Shown in pieces: positions 17,074 through 25,707 of a stretch of DNA of 64,000 nt. A model generated the notes under the pieces. That model was not told where the DNA came from. It was given only the letters and a program-made list of their open reading frames with translations, and ran no database searches. The translations under genes and the position numbers were made by a program. The stretch covers positions 248,001 through 312,000 of the forward strand of contig CANHGO010000001.1 of the NCBI GenBank assembly GCA_947460975.1. Reading direction: 5' to 3'. Position 1 is the stretch's first letter. The number at the start of each line of letters is the position of its first letter. The DNA is from Cytophagaceae bacterium (GTDB taxonomy: Bacteria; Bacteroidota; Bacteroidia; Cytophagales; Spirosomataceae).

Positions 17074-19899
17074 ATGAAAAGAATACTAATTTTTCTTCTG
17101 TTGATAGCACAATCGACTTTTGCTCAACCCGCAAAAAATCTATGGCAACCTTACCGCATTACGGAAAGAGTTGGGGGACAGCATATTGAACTCTCGGGCG
17201 ATGGCTGGGAACTTTCCCACACTGATAGTCCAATAGAAAATATTAAGGCCCCGAGAAAGGATGCATTTATAACTTCCATTCCGAATTCTGTTCATTGGTC
17301 TTATTTTAAAGCAGGAAAACTGCCACATCCCTATAAAAATAAAAACTCCATCAAGTACAAATTCATGGATGAAAAGGTTTGGTATTATAAAAAGACCTTT
17401 AAAATGCCCCAAAAAAACTCCGAAGACCTGGCATTTTTATGTTTTGAGGGACTAGATTATTTCTCAAAAGTATGGGTAAATAATACTCTTATGGGTGTTC
17501 ATGAGGGAATGTTTGGGGGTCCCACAATTGAAATAAGTAAATTTCTAAAGGAGGACAACGAAATACTGATAGAGGTTAGAGCAGGAAACTGGGGAAATAA
17601 AGGTACTGATTTCGAAAGCCTGCCCAAAACTGCGGTAGGTGAACCGGATTTTTCAAAGAGGATAGGTTTTAATCCTCGGGCAACGGGTAAAATCATTAAA
17701 CCCTGGGTGATTTCAGGGGGTTCTGGTGGCGAAGCATTTTTCAGTGTTGGAATGTGGCAAGGGGTTAGGATTGAAATTGTTCCTGATTTTCATTTGGAAA
17801 GGCCATATCTGACAACGAAATCCATTAAAGGTAATAATGCTCAACTTCATCTTTCCTGCGAGGTTTTCGCAAAAGCTCATTCACTTCAACAGCAACTGCA
17901 CCCATGGTACAATGCGCAAATAAATCATCCTAATGAAAAGGGAAGTAAATATCAGCCAATTGAAGAGAAATTAACTGTTTCAGTTGAGTTAATGGATGGT
18001 AAAAAAATCATTTTTAAAAAGGAAATTCCCTTGAAGTTATACCAAGGAAGAAATTGGATTGAGCAGGATTTGGTTTTGCCCAACCCTAAGCTTTGGAATC
18101 CAAATGGACTTGGCGATGCACATTTATACAAAGTGAGATTGACGCTTATAAAATCGGATGAAAAAATAGATCATATAGCTTTTGATTATGGTATTCGTAC
18201 CATTGAAAGAGTAGCGACTGCAGGTCCTCGGACATTTGACCGCTGGGAGAATTGGCAATTTGTCATCAACGGGGAAAAGATTTTTGTAAAAGGGATGAAC
18301 TTCACACCTCAGGATATTTTATTAGATTTAACCGAAGAACGTTATCGTTGGACATTAGAAGCCGCCAAAAAAATGGGGGTCCAGCTCGTTCGAATTTGGG
18401 GCGGAGGTTTGTTAGAAACCGATCATTTTTACAAAATATGCAATGAATTGGGAATCATGGTTTGGCAGGATTTCCCAATAGGAAACCAAGATACTCCTGA
18501 TTATCCGCAAGATGTTTGGGAGGCTCAGGTGGTTCAAAATATCCTTCGATTACGTAATCACCCGTCATTGGCGGTATGGTGTGGAGGAAATGAATTCAAT
18601 CCATACTCGTTTGGGAATGCGGCTTCAATGGGAATTCTTGAGCGAAATCTTGACGTATTTGATAAATCCCGTTTTTATGTACGTACTACGCCAGACGATG
18701 GTGCAATGCATTCCTACCCTGATATGGACCCCACTTGGTATAATCGTAGTTATAAATACGAAGCCTGGGTTTCAGAAACAGGAATGCACTCAATTCCTGA
18801 GGCCAATGTTTTTAAAGAAACGGTGGACAATAAGGAGTTTTGGGGTCTCGGTAAAATGTGGGATAAGAATTTTGGGGAAACACATCCTGAGTTCATTCAT
18901 CATTTTACGGAGTATGGACCAGGTAGAGTCCCTCGAATGTTAAGTAGGGCATCACATATTTCTGATGTAACTGACCCTACGTTGGAAACTATTTCAGAAG
19001 CTACACAAATTGGCGCAGGAGAATTTTATCAGATTTTTTCTGAAAAAACTCAAGGGAATTACCCGATCACTTCAGGCTTAATGCCTTGGGTTTTCAAGCG
19101 CCATTGGCCAGTGATTGCTATCCAACTCATGGATTGGTTTGGACATGCCGCCGCTCCTTATTATTTTCTCAAACGGACATATGAACCTACTCACATTGCC
19201 ATAGATTTACAAAGACTACTTTGGAAATCGGGTGAAAGTATAGGATTAGATATCAAAGTTACTAATTCGCAGCCTAATAAAATGGCAGGAAAAGCCTCAA
19301 TTACTGTTTTTGATGACACTTTTAATCTACTTGCGAAACAGGAAAAGCCTGTCATTATTGAGGGAGGAGCAACTGTTAGAGACTTGAAAATGGATAATTT
19401 TTCAATCGGCAAAACCTATAAAGACCGTTTTTTATTTATTGTAGCGGAATTAAAGGATAAATCTGGAAAGTTGGTTTCTCGCTCTTATTATTTTCCAAGA
19501 GTTTTGTCTATAATGGATGATAAGCCTTTTTATAATAAATATACAACTGAACCCATTAACTGGATTACCTTAGAAAAAGGGCCTTTTTTAAAGCCAATTG
19601 TCCAAAAAACAAACACTAATGTGACCTTAAAGATTATCGAATCTAAAATTGTAGGAAAAGATCGCAGCAAAGTAAAAGTTTTGGTTAAGAACATTGGTAA
19701 AGTGCCTGCTTTTATGACTAAAATAGACATCACGGGTACGAAGCGTGCCGTTACTGCTAGCGATAATTACGATTGGCTCGCAGCAGGCGAAAGCCGTGAA
19801 ATAACGATCGATGTTCTATGGCGAGAACCTGAAAATAAACAAAATGCAAGTGTTGAATTTTCGGCTTGGAATGCTCAAAAAGTAGAAGTGAAATTATGA
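17074..19899 (+). CDS. Glycoside hydrolase family 2, beta-mannosidase-like
   Basis: 941 residues from 17074. An upstream in-frame ATG at 17026 only adds residues ahead of a clear signal peptide (MKRILIFLLLIAQSTFA). Order: sugar-binding jelly roll (about 20-250, including WYYKKTFKMP), Ig-like sandwich (about 280-380), TIM barrel (INGEKIFVKGMNFTPQDILL onward) and C-terminal sandwiches. Acid/base Glu507 sits in WCGGNEFNP and the nucleophile Glu568 in WVSETGMHS, both classic clan GH-A positions. VRIWGGGLLETDHFYKICNELGIMVWQDF is the GH2 barrel signature closest to beta-mannosidases and exo-glucosaminidases. It trims sugars in the periplasm for the downstream importer. The stop overlaps the next ATG by four bases. 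Confidence 0.9.
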   Translation: MKRILIFLLLIAQSTFAQPAKNLWQPYRITERVGGQHIELSGDGWELSHTDSPIENIKAPRKDAFITSIPNSVHWSYFKAGKLPHPYKNKNSIKYKFMDEKVWYYKKTFKMPQKNSEDLAFLCFEGLDYFSKVWVNNTLMGVHEGMFGGPTIEISKFLKEDNEILIEVRAGNWGNKGTDFESLPKTAVGEPDFSKRIGFNPRATGKIIKPWVISGGSGGEAFFSVGMWQGVRIEIVPDFHLERPYLTTKSIKGNNAQLHLSCEVFAKAHSLQQQLHPWYNAQINHPNEKGSKYQPIEEKLTVSVELMDGKKIIFKKEIPLKLYQGRNWIEQDLVLPNPKLWNPNGLGDAHLYKVRLTLIKSDEKIDHIAFDYGIRTIERVATAGPRTFDRWENWQFVINGEKIFVKGMNFTPQDILLDLTEERYRWTLEAAKKMGVQLVRIWGGGLLETDHFYKICNELGIMVWQDFPIGNQDTPDYPQDVWEAQVVQNILRLRNHPSLAVWCGGNEFNPYSFGNAASMGILERNLDVFDKSRFYVRTTPDDGAMHSYPDMDPTWYNRSYKYEAWVSETGMHSIPEANVFKETVDNKEFWGLGKMWDKNFGETHPEFIHHFTEYGPGRVPRMLSRASHISDVTDPTLETISEATQIGAGEFYQIFSEKTQGNYPITSGLMPWVFKRHWPVIAIQLMDWFGHAAAPYYFLKRTYEPTHIAIDLQRLLWKSGESIGLDIKVTNSQPNKMAGKASITVFDDTFNLLAKQEKPVIIEGGATVRDLKMDNFSIGKTYKDRFLFIVAELKDKSGKLVSRSYYFPRVLSIMDDKPFYNKYTTEPINWITLEKGPFLKPIVQKTNTNVTLKIIESKIVGKDRSKVKVLVKNIGKVPAFMTKIDITGTKRAVTASDNYDWLAAGESREITIDVLWREPENKQNASVEFSAWNAQKVEVKL

Positions 19900-21173
19900 C
19901 AAGTCAAAATTTATTAAACACTAATCACAAGTCTGGTATTCAATGGGAGATGTTGATTTTACTTTGGCTCGCTTTTTTTCTAAATCAAGCTGATCGACAG
20001 ATTTTTAATGTTGTACTACCACTTATCAGAAAAGATTTAGGATTGACTGATGCCGAATTAGGATTAATCGCTTCAGCTTTGATTTGGACTTATGGATTAC
20101 TTGTTCCAATTGCAGGATTTATAGGAGATATATTTTCAAAAAGAAATATTATTGGCTTTGCTTTGTTATTTTGGTCAATCTCTACACTGTCAACCGGCAT
20201 GTGTACAACTCTTTTACAGTTTATTTTAATTAGAGGGGTTGCTACTGGTGGAGGGGAAGCTTTTTATGCACCTGCGGCCAATGCTCTTTTGGGGCAAAAA
20301 TATCCACAAAATCGAGCCTTTGTTTTATCCATTCACCAAACAGGTATTTATGCTGGTACGGTTTTTAGCGGGCTTGTTGCGGGTTATGTTGGCGAGGTTT
20401 ATGGTTGGAAAAATTCCTTTTTCCTGTTTGGCGGTTTTGGAATTTTATTGGCTTTTTTTATTTTTAAAAGGTTGCAAAAAGACACTAATCAAACGATTAA
20501 TCAAGAAGTACCCAAAATTTCTACCATTGGAAAGATTAGAGAAATTAGAAACACGGCCTTGGTTATAGGACGAAAGCCCACGTTTTGGTTTTTGACCTTA
20601 GGTTTTGGTTGTATGGTATTTGTACATGTTGGTTATTTGACATGGATGCCATCGTTTTTAGTAGAAAAATTTGAATTATCCGTGACAAATGCAGGCTTCT
20701 CCTCACTATTTTATCATCATTTAGGTGCATTTTTTGGTGTACTTTCGGGAGCCAAAATAGCAGACTATTACGCAAAACGGAGCCCTAAAAGTCGTTTAAT
20801 TGTGCAATCGTTGGGTTTATTGATAGGAGCGCCTTTCATATATTGGATGAGTATTAGTACTAGTCTTACTACAGTATATATTGCATTATTTTTCTTTGGA
20901 TTCTTTAGAGGGTGGTATGACTCTAATATAGTAGCCTCATTGTATGAGATTGTTCCTATGAAATTACGTTCAACATCTTATGGTTTAATGCTCTCATGTG
21001 CATTTTATATAGGGTCTTCCTCTCCGTTAATTTTGGGCATTTTAAAACCTAGGTTTGGTTTATCAACAAGCCTCTCATACTTATCATTTTTTTATATTTT
21101 GGGTGCTTTTTTAATTGGAATTGGTGCATTTGTGTTTTTTAACAGGGATAAGGAAAATTTAGTTAATACTTAA
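19896..21173 (+). CDS. MFS transporter, anion:cation symporter (hexuronate-type)
   Basis: 425 residues from 19896, twelve helices. The start is set by the ATGA overlap with the GH2 stop; a frame open from 19866 would add ten residues encoded inside GH2. The NQADRQIFNVVLPLIRKDLGLTDAELGLIASA opening and GDIFSKRN loop match the family that contains hexuronate, galactonate and phthalate proton symporters. GVATGGGEAFYAPAANALLGQ is the helix 4 signature region. It likely carries the sugar acid or monosaccharide released by the two glycosidases across the inner membrane. This would explain why the locus needs no ABC permease despite encoding a binding protein. Confidence 0.87.
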   Translation: MTSQNLLNTNHKSGIQWEMLILLWLAFFLNQADRQIFNVVLPLIRKDLGLTDAELGLIASALIWTYGLLVPIAGFIGDIFSKRNIIGFALLFWSISTLSTGMCTTLLQFILIRGVATGGGEAFYAPAANALLGQKYPQNRAFVLSIHQTGIYAGTVFSGLVAGYVGEVYGWKNSFFLFGGFGILLAFFIFKRLQKDTNQTINQEVPKISTIGKIREIRNTALVIGRKPTFWFLTLGFGCMVFVHVGYLTWMPSFLVEKFELSVTNAGFSSLFYHHLGAFFGVLSGAKIADYYAKRSPKSRLIVQSLGLLIGAPFIYWMSISTSLTTVYIALFFFGFFRGWYDSNIVASLYEIVPMKLRSTSYGLMLSCAFYIGSSSPLILGILKPRFGLSTSLSYLSFFYILGAFLIGIGAFVFFNRDKENLVNT

Positions 21174-21218
21174 TTCCCATGAATAGATGTGACAAAACCT
21201 GTATTATTTTAATTTTTT

Positions 21219-22052
21219 ATGACTTTGAATAACAATAAGATTAATATATTATCATCTAATCTAAGTTTTCCTGAGGGGCCTGCTTTTGCGCCAGACGGAA
21301 GCCTCTGGGCCGTGGAATTAAAGGGTGAATGTCTTATTCAGCTTAAGGAAGGTCAGTTAATTCGACATCATGTAAGTGGAAACCCAAATGGCATTGCAAT
21401 TGACAGCCAAGGCCGGATCTGGTTTTGCGATGCAAAAAAGAACGCTATTAGACGTTTTGATCCTCGGACTCAAATAGATGTGATTGTTATTAACGAAATA
21501 GATGGTGTGGAACTTAAAAATCCCAACGATTTAGCTTTTGATGCAGTTGGAAATTTGGTTTTTACTTGTCCGGGCAATTCTCGACAAGAACCTACAGGTT
21601 ATGTTTGCGTACTAAAAACGGATGGAACTATTAAGAAAATTTCGACAGGTAAATATTTCCCTAATGGTCTCGCTTTTAGTGCCGATGGAAAATCATTAGT
21701 TATTGCAGAAACCTATAAGCATCGCCTATGGAAAGGTGAATGGGATTCAAAAAAGTGTGAATGGAAAAATTCCAAAATATGGTGTGATATAGGAGGGCCT
21801 GATGGCCCTGGTGGACCCGATGGAATGGCTTTCGCTGAGAATGGTGATCTTTATGTAGCTGTTTATGGCACAGCTTCGGTGCGCGTTGTGAGCCCCAATG
21901 GTACTGTTATTAAACAAATAAACCTGGGGAGTCAAAATCCCACGAATTGTGCTTTTGATCCTTCGGGAAAATTAGGTTTGGTCATTACAGAAGCCGAAAA
22001 AGGGCAAATTTTAAGTGTAAATTCAGAATATAAAGGAATAATTAACGGTTAA
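21219..22052 (+). CDS. SMP-30/gluconolactonase family lactonase
   Basis: 277 residues, six-bladed beta-propeller hydrolase. Family landmarks are the metal-ligand glutamate in SFPEGPAFAPDGSLWAVEL near the N-terminus, the asparagine/aspartate pair in NPNDLAFDAVGNLVFTCP, and the aspartate in GGPDGMAFAENGDLYVAVYG. No signal peptide, so cytoplasmic. SMP-30 enzymes open aldonolactones to aldonates using one divalent metal. Placed between a sugar-acid transporter and an aldolase/dehydratase pair, it fits the lactone-opening step after the SDR dehydrogenase. Confidence 0.9.
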   Translation: MTLNNNKINILSSNLSFPEGPAFAPDGSLWAVELKGECLIQLKEGQLIRHHVSGNPNGIAIDSQGRIWFCDAKKNAIRRFDPRTQIDVIVINEIDGVELKNPNDLAFDAVGNLVFTCPGNSRQEPTGYVCVLKTDGTIKKISTGKYFPNGLAFSADGKSLVIAETYKHRLWKGEWDSKKCEWKNSKIWCDIGGPDGPGGPDGMAFAENGDLYVAVYGTASVRVVSPNGTVIKQINLGSQNPTNCAFDPSGKLGLVITEAEKGQILSVNSEYKGIING

Positions 22053-22066
22053 AAAAATAAAAAATT

Positions 22067-22837
22067 ATGGAAAACAAAAAAAGTGAAAATAAAAAAGCCT
22101 CAGACCAATTTCGTAAAGAAGTAGGCATGATGAATCTTGAAAACCTCATAGCCGAGAGAGAGACGATATCAAACACAGAATTTCCAATTCCGAATAAAGA
22201 ACTCCTACATCGTTTTGAACAACTTTACACGGGTGCTGTAAATGATGTACTAAGAGAATTTTGTTTTTTAAATCAAGCACTACCAAACAGAATTGTTCCA
22301 TTAAGGGAGTACAAAACTGTTGCAGGATTTGCCTTTACGGTAAAAAGTGCTCCAAACGCAAAAATTACCGGCGAAATGGAGTTCCGTTCCCAAATGCTTG
22401 ATGAAATGCACGAAGATTCATTTATATTATGGGATACAAGTAAAGATGAAAAAGCAACACTTTGGGGCGGTGTAATGACCGCTACAGCCAAGAGTAAAAA
22501 AGTTAAAGCAGCATGTATTGACGGAGGCATTAGGGACACCTTTCAGATTTTAGAAGCTGATTTTCCTGTTTTTTACAAATATAGACTTTCAAATGGTAGT
22601 TTGGGAAGATGCTTGATTACTCACTTTCAAACCGTTTTACAAATTGATGATGTAACCATCAAGCCAGGTGATATTATTTTAGGGGATATTGATGGAGTAT
22701 TGGTTGTACCAAGAGATATTGCTTATGAAGTTTTAATTCGTGCTGAAGAAATCAAAGAGAACGAAAAGAAAATTTTCAGTTGGGTACACGCAGGAGATTC
22801 GATTCAAACAATTGCAGAACGAGGTGGGTACTTTTAA
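22067..22837 (+). CDS. RraA-like protein, candidate 2-keto acid aldolase
   Basis: 256 residues of the RraA / HMG-CHA aldolase superfamily. The active-site stretch WGGVMTATAKSKKVKAACIDGGIRDTFQI has the family's G-G...A and D-G-x-x-R-D residues, and GDIILGDIDGVLVVPRD is the second signature. It has an N-terminal extension of about 45 charged residues compared with the usual 160-220 residue members. True RraA inhibits RNase E. Members inside catabolic operons are usually metal-dependent class II aldolases cleaving 4-hydroxy-2-oxo acids to pyruvate. That is the more sensible reading here, giving a non-phosphorylative cleavage of a keto-deoxy sugar acid. It lies 14 bases after the lactonase gene. 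Confidence 0.8.
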   Translation: MENKKSENKKASDQFRKEVGMMNLENLIAERETISNTEFPIPNKELLHRFEQLYTGAVNDVLREFCFLNQALPNRIVPLREYKTVAGFAFTVKSAPNAKITGEMEFRSQMLDEMHEDSFILWDTSKDEKATLWGGVMTATAKSKKVKAACIDGGIRDTFQILEADFPVFYKYRLSNGSLGRCLITHFQTVLQIDDVTIKPGDIILGDIDGVLVVPRDIAYEVLIRAEEIKENEKKIFSWVHAGDSIQTIAERGGYF

Positions 22838-22846
22838 CAAATAAAT

Positions 22847-23815
22847 ATGAAATTATCTTTCTTATTTTTTGGAAATAAACCAGATGAAAAATGGCAGTTG
22901 TGCCGTCAGATGGGGATTGATTATGCCATCGCAAAAATAGCTCCTGAACTAACAAATGAGCCTTCCATTGATCATATGGATTCATTATCAAGGTCTAAAG
23001 CTATATACGAGGAAAATGGGTTTAAATTAATCGGTTTAGAAGGTGACCAATTCGATATGCACCGCATAAAATTGGGGTTACCTGGTCGTGAAGCGGATGT
23101 AGAAAAATATTGCCGCATGTTAGAAAATATGGGGCAACTCGGTATTAATCTATTATGCTATAATTTTATGGCAACAGGGTGGCACCGGACTCATGTAAAT
23201 TTACCAGAACGTGGAGGAGCCTTAGTAACTGGTTTTTCATTTGAATCATCTAAAAAAGAGCCTAATTCACCTTGGGGAACATTTAGCGAATCCCAAATTT
23301 GGGAAAATTATCAGTGGTTTATTGAACATATTATGCCAGTGGCTGAGGCGAACGGAGTAAAAATGGCACTTCATCCAGACGATCCTCCTATTAGTCCTGT
23401 ACTTGGAATTGCCCGTATCTTTACTTCCAGTGAAGCCATTGAAAAAGCGCTGTCCTTTTCATCTAGTCCTTCTCATGGATTAACATTTTGCCAAGGAAGC
23501 TACGTTACCATGGGAGAAGATATTGAGAAAATTGCTACAAAATGGAAGGACAAGATAAATTTCATTCATATCCGTGATGTGGTGGGTTCACCTGTGGAGT
23601 TTAGGGAAACATTTCATGATAATGGGCCAACCGACATGGCTAAAATGATGCGTTTGTATAATTCATTCGACTTAAATATCCCTATTAGATCTGATCACGT
23701 TCCCACCATGGCTGGGGAAAGCAATGAGCATTTTGGATATGAAATGAAAGGTAATTTATTTGGCATCGGATACATAAAAGGATTAATGGATGCTTGCAGC
23801 AAATCTTCAAATTAA
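22847..23815 (+). CDS. UxuA-type mannonate dehydratase family protein (second copy)
   Basis: 322 residues, paralog of the gene at 11460 but far from identical. Shared motifs are HPDDPP (176-181) and HGLTFCQG (210-217), followed by FIHIRD and, near the end, IRSDHVPTMAGE. The two copies probably act on different epimers or at different steps. It starts 9 bases after the RraA-like gene and is the last gene of the cargo operon. A strong terminator follows about 230 bases later. Confidence 0.85.
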   Translation: MKLSFLFFGNKPDEKWQLCRQMGIDYAIAKIAPELTNEPSIDHMDSLSRSKAIYEENGFKLIGLEGDQFDMHRIKLGLPGREADVEKYCRMLENMGQLGINLLCYNFMATGWHRTHVNLPERGGALVTGFSFESSKKEPNSPWGTFSESQIWENYQWFIEHIMPVAEANGVKMALHPDDPPISPVLGIARIFTSSEAIEKALSFSSSPSHGLTFCQGSYVTMGEDIEKIATKWKDKINFIHIRDVVGSPVEFRETFHDNGPTDMAKMMRLYNSFDLNIPIRSDHVPTMAGESNEHFGYEMKGNLFGIGYIKGLMDACSKSSN

Positions 23816-24046
23816 GAAAAAAGTCATTATTTTATTACTCATAGAGTTAAGAATATTACTTTAATAATTTGAATATAATGAGTAGAATTTTTGGTTTGTT
23901 TTTAGGAGTAATTTAAAATAGAAAGGGTATTGGTGAATAAGTTTACTAAGTTAAATATTGAAAGATTCATAAATAGAGTGGTTTAAATAAAGGGTTACAT
24001 TCAAATTAAATCATGTTTGATTTGTTTTTGATTTCAGGAATTAATT

Positions 24047-24076
24047 ACCTCCCAAGAGATTCATGGGAGGTTTTTT
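24047..24076 (+). terminator. Terminator closing the cargo operon
   Basis: ACCTCCCA (24047-24054) pairs with TGGGAGGT (24064-24071) across a 9-base loop, followed by six T residues. A clear rho-independent terminator for plus-strand transcription coming from the UxuA-type gene. Confidence 0.85.
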
Positions 24077-24337
24077 GTTTTATAGGTACAAAACTGAGGC
24101 ATAACCAATAAAAGGGCTAAAATCCAATAATTTGATTTGAGGTCGATTCGAGATACATTGCCTCAAAGTATTCGAAGAAGTGTCTGAATAACTTGAATTT
24201 ATAGATTTTTTACAGAAATTTTTTTTTTGAGATTTTAAGTTATAGACTCTCCTGGGGATTTTTGGCAGAAATTTTATTTCTCAAAAGGGATTGAAGGTAC
24301 TTTTTGACCCTTTTTTCTCTTAATATGTTTCGGATAC

Positions 24338-24384
24338 GGCGCCCCCGCAGGGCTCTCCTGCCCCTGATCCTCCTCGTGATCAGG
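24338..24384. repeat. Cluster of GC-rich palindromes
   Basis: Three adjacent elements in otherwise AT-rich DNA: GGCGCC (24338-24343), GCAGG/CCTGC with a 5-base loop (24347-24361), and CCTGATC/GATCAGG with an 8-base loop (24363-24384). They lie 125 bases beyond the 3' end of the serine recombinase gene. No T-run follows. They could be a recombination site, a transfer origin or a structured RNA. None is shown. Confidence 0.5.
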
Positions 24385-24508
24385 ATCTATTATATACTGG
24401 ATTTCCAATCAATAGAGTAGACTAATGTACCTGTGATTATAGGTTTTGACCTTATTCTTATTTCAATATTCAATCCAGTTTTGTTTTCAAAAAAGATCGT
24501 CATGCACC

Positions 24509-25186
24509 TTATTTAATCAAACCAAGTTTTAGTGCGGTCTTCTTTACTTTCATAATGGTAGTTAATGACTTTTTATCGGTTAGACCTGAAATTTGTCGAA
24601 TACTAAGGTTTCGCTTGAGGAGTTTGACAACATCCTTATGATTTGATAAAAAGTCTTCGTCTGAGACTACCTGTCCTTTTTTTCGTCCTACCTTTCCTCC
24701 ATTTGCCAAGTAATTTCTATAACCAGATTGAAACCTAACTTTTGTTGTCTCTGCCTCCATGGTCGCTACACTGGCTAAAATCTGAACCATGAACATCGTC
24801 ATAGGATTAACACTTTTATCGGGGTTGAGTGTTTCAAGGTTATAGTTTTGAATATAAAGGGACACTTTTCTGTCGATAAAGGTTTGAATGACTGATAGTC
24901 CCTGTAACACTGACCTTGAAATACGAGATAGCTCGCTGGTTAGTACCTTATCAATTTGAATATGGCCATCAATCCCATTATCAATGTCATATAAGAGTTG
25001 ATTCAGCACCGGTCTATCCTCATTCTTCTTGAATCCGCTGATTTTCTCCTCATAGATGCCTACCAAATTGTAGCCGAGCCTATTGGCGTATTCTTTTAGT
25101 TCATTAGTTTGTCGGTCTGTATTCTGCCGGTCACCTGTTGAGGATACCCTTGAAAAGATGACCACGTTCAGTTGTTTGCGTTCCAT
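24509..25186 (-). CDS. Serine recombinase (resolvase/invertase family)
   Basis: 225 residues. The catalytic domain begins VVIFSRVSSTGDRQNTDRQ, with the nucleophile Ser15 in the RVS motif and Arg13 beside it. SELSRISRS carries the conserved R/S positions, and the long E-helix region (MVQILASVATMEAETTKVRFQSGYR) follows. A small C-terminal helix-turn-helix (LLKRNLSIRQISGLTDKKSLTTIMKVKK) binds DNA. The size fits small resolvases and invertases rather than large integrases. It may resolve dimers of the excised element or invert a segment. It is transcribed away from the rest of the core. Confidence 0.92.
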   Translation of the reverse strand: MERKQLNVVIFSRVSSTGDRQNTDRQTNELKEYANRLGYNLVGIYEEKISGFKKNEDRPVLNQLLYDIDNGIDGHIQIDKVLTSELSRISRSVLQGLSVIQTFIDRKVSLYIQNYNLETLNPDKSVNPMTMFMVQILASVATMEAETTKVRFQSGYRNYLANGGKVGRKKGQVVSDEDFLSNHKDVVKLLKRNLSIRQISGLTDKKSLTTIMKVKKTALKLGLIK

Positions 25187-25274
25187 ATTATTTCTTTGAA
25201 TTGATATGGGCTAAAATACAGCGCATAATTGACCTGCCGGAGCAATCTTCAAAGAATTTAATGGAACACTTATT

Positions 25275-25472
25275 TTATTGGAACGTATTACGACGAAAGA
25301 AGTCATTTAATAAATCACTAGCACGTAATCTTAACTTAAATTCTTCTTTATGTAATTTCCTCCATTTGACTGCAGATGGGTCCTTGGAAGTTATGAGTAA
25401 GTTGAACTCCTGATTTGATAATGTGGAAAGAGTCTTGTTTTTAACTAGTGGTTTAAATTCTTCAGATTTCAT
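25275..25472 (-). CDS. Small hypothetical protein upstream of serine recombinase
   Basis: 65 residues, no family recognised. Mostly charged and helical (EEFKPLVKNKTL, then WRKLHKEEFKLRLRASDLLNDFF), which has the look of a real small soluble protein. It lies 88 bases ahead of the recombinase gene on the same strand, so the two may be co-transcribed. An overlapping plus-strand frame (25201-25413) is less plausible in composition. Confidence 0.5.
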   Translation of the reverse strand: MKSEEFKPLVKNKTLSTLSNQEFNLLITSKDPSAVKWRKLHKEEFKLRLRASDLLNDFFRRNTFQ

Positions 25473-25647
25473 TTAATATGGATTGAGTTTCACGAATGGG
25501 TCAATTCCCACCTAGTTAAATTACGACTAATTTGGGGTGATTTTAATATAAGAATTGGGGATTTTAGGTATTTCAGCCCAATTACACTAAGGCTGTATTT
25601 TGGAATTCAATCTGTAACAGGTTTACGATAAAAAATATTTTTAATTA

Positions 25648-25670
25648 GTACTTGCATTTTAAAAAAGTAC
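25648..25670. promoter_or_regulatory. Candidate operator, GTACTT-N11-AAGTAC (copy 1)
   Basis: A perfect 6-base inverted repeat with an 11-base spacer. It overlaps the -33 TTG (25652-25654) of the promoter before the 25708 gene. An identical arrangement recurs at 26590-26612. Its placement over the promoter suggests a repressor site. Confidence 0.5.
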
Positions 25671-25674
25671 CACT

Positions 25675-25682
25675 TATATTTG
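25675..25682 (+). promoter_or_regulatory. -7 box of promoter for the 25708 gene
   Basis: TATATTTG matches TAnnTTTG, with TTG at 25652-25654 twenty bases upstream. One of the best matches to the Bacteroidota vegetative promoter in the window, 26 bases ahead of the start codon. Confidence 0.7.
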
Positions 25683-25707
25683 CATCATCAAAATCAAAAT
25701 ATGCGTT

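Larger units (their letters stand above)
23816..24508. other. Non-coding stretch between cargo and core of the element
   Basis: No convincing gene. It holds the terminator at 24047-24076 and a cluster of GC-rich palindromes at 24338-24384. A 33-codon frame running through the terminator is not credible. Confidence 0.6.

Noticed and set aside
18512-18943. 143-residue plus-strand frame inside the GH2 gene
   Set aside because: Alternate-frame reading of the catalytic barrel; the GH2 frame carries both catalytic glutamates.
24014-24115. Small 33-codon gene between cargo and core
   Set aside because: It runs straight through a rho-independent terminator and has no recognisable ribosome site.
25201-25413. 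Plus-strand 70-residue reading frame ahead of the serine recombinase
   Set aside because: Overlaps the minus-strand small protein, which has more protein-like composition and matches the strand of the recombinase.
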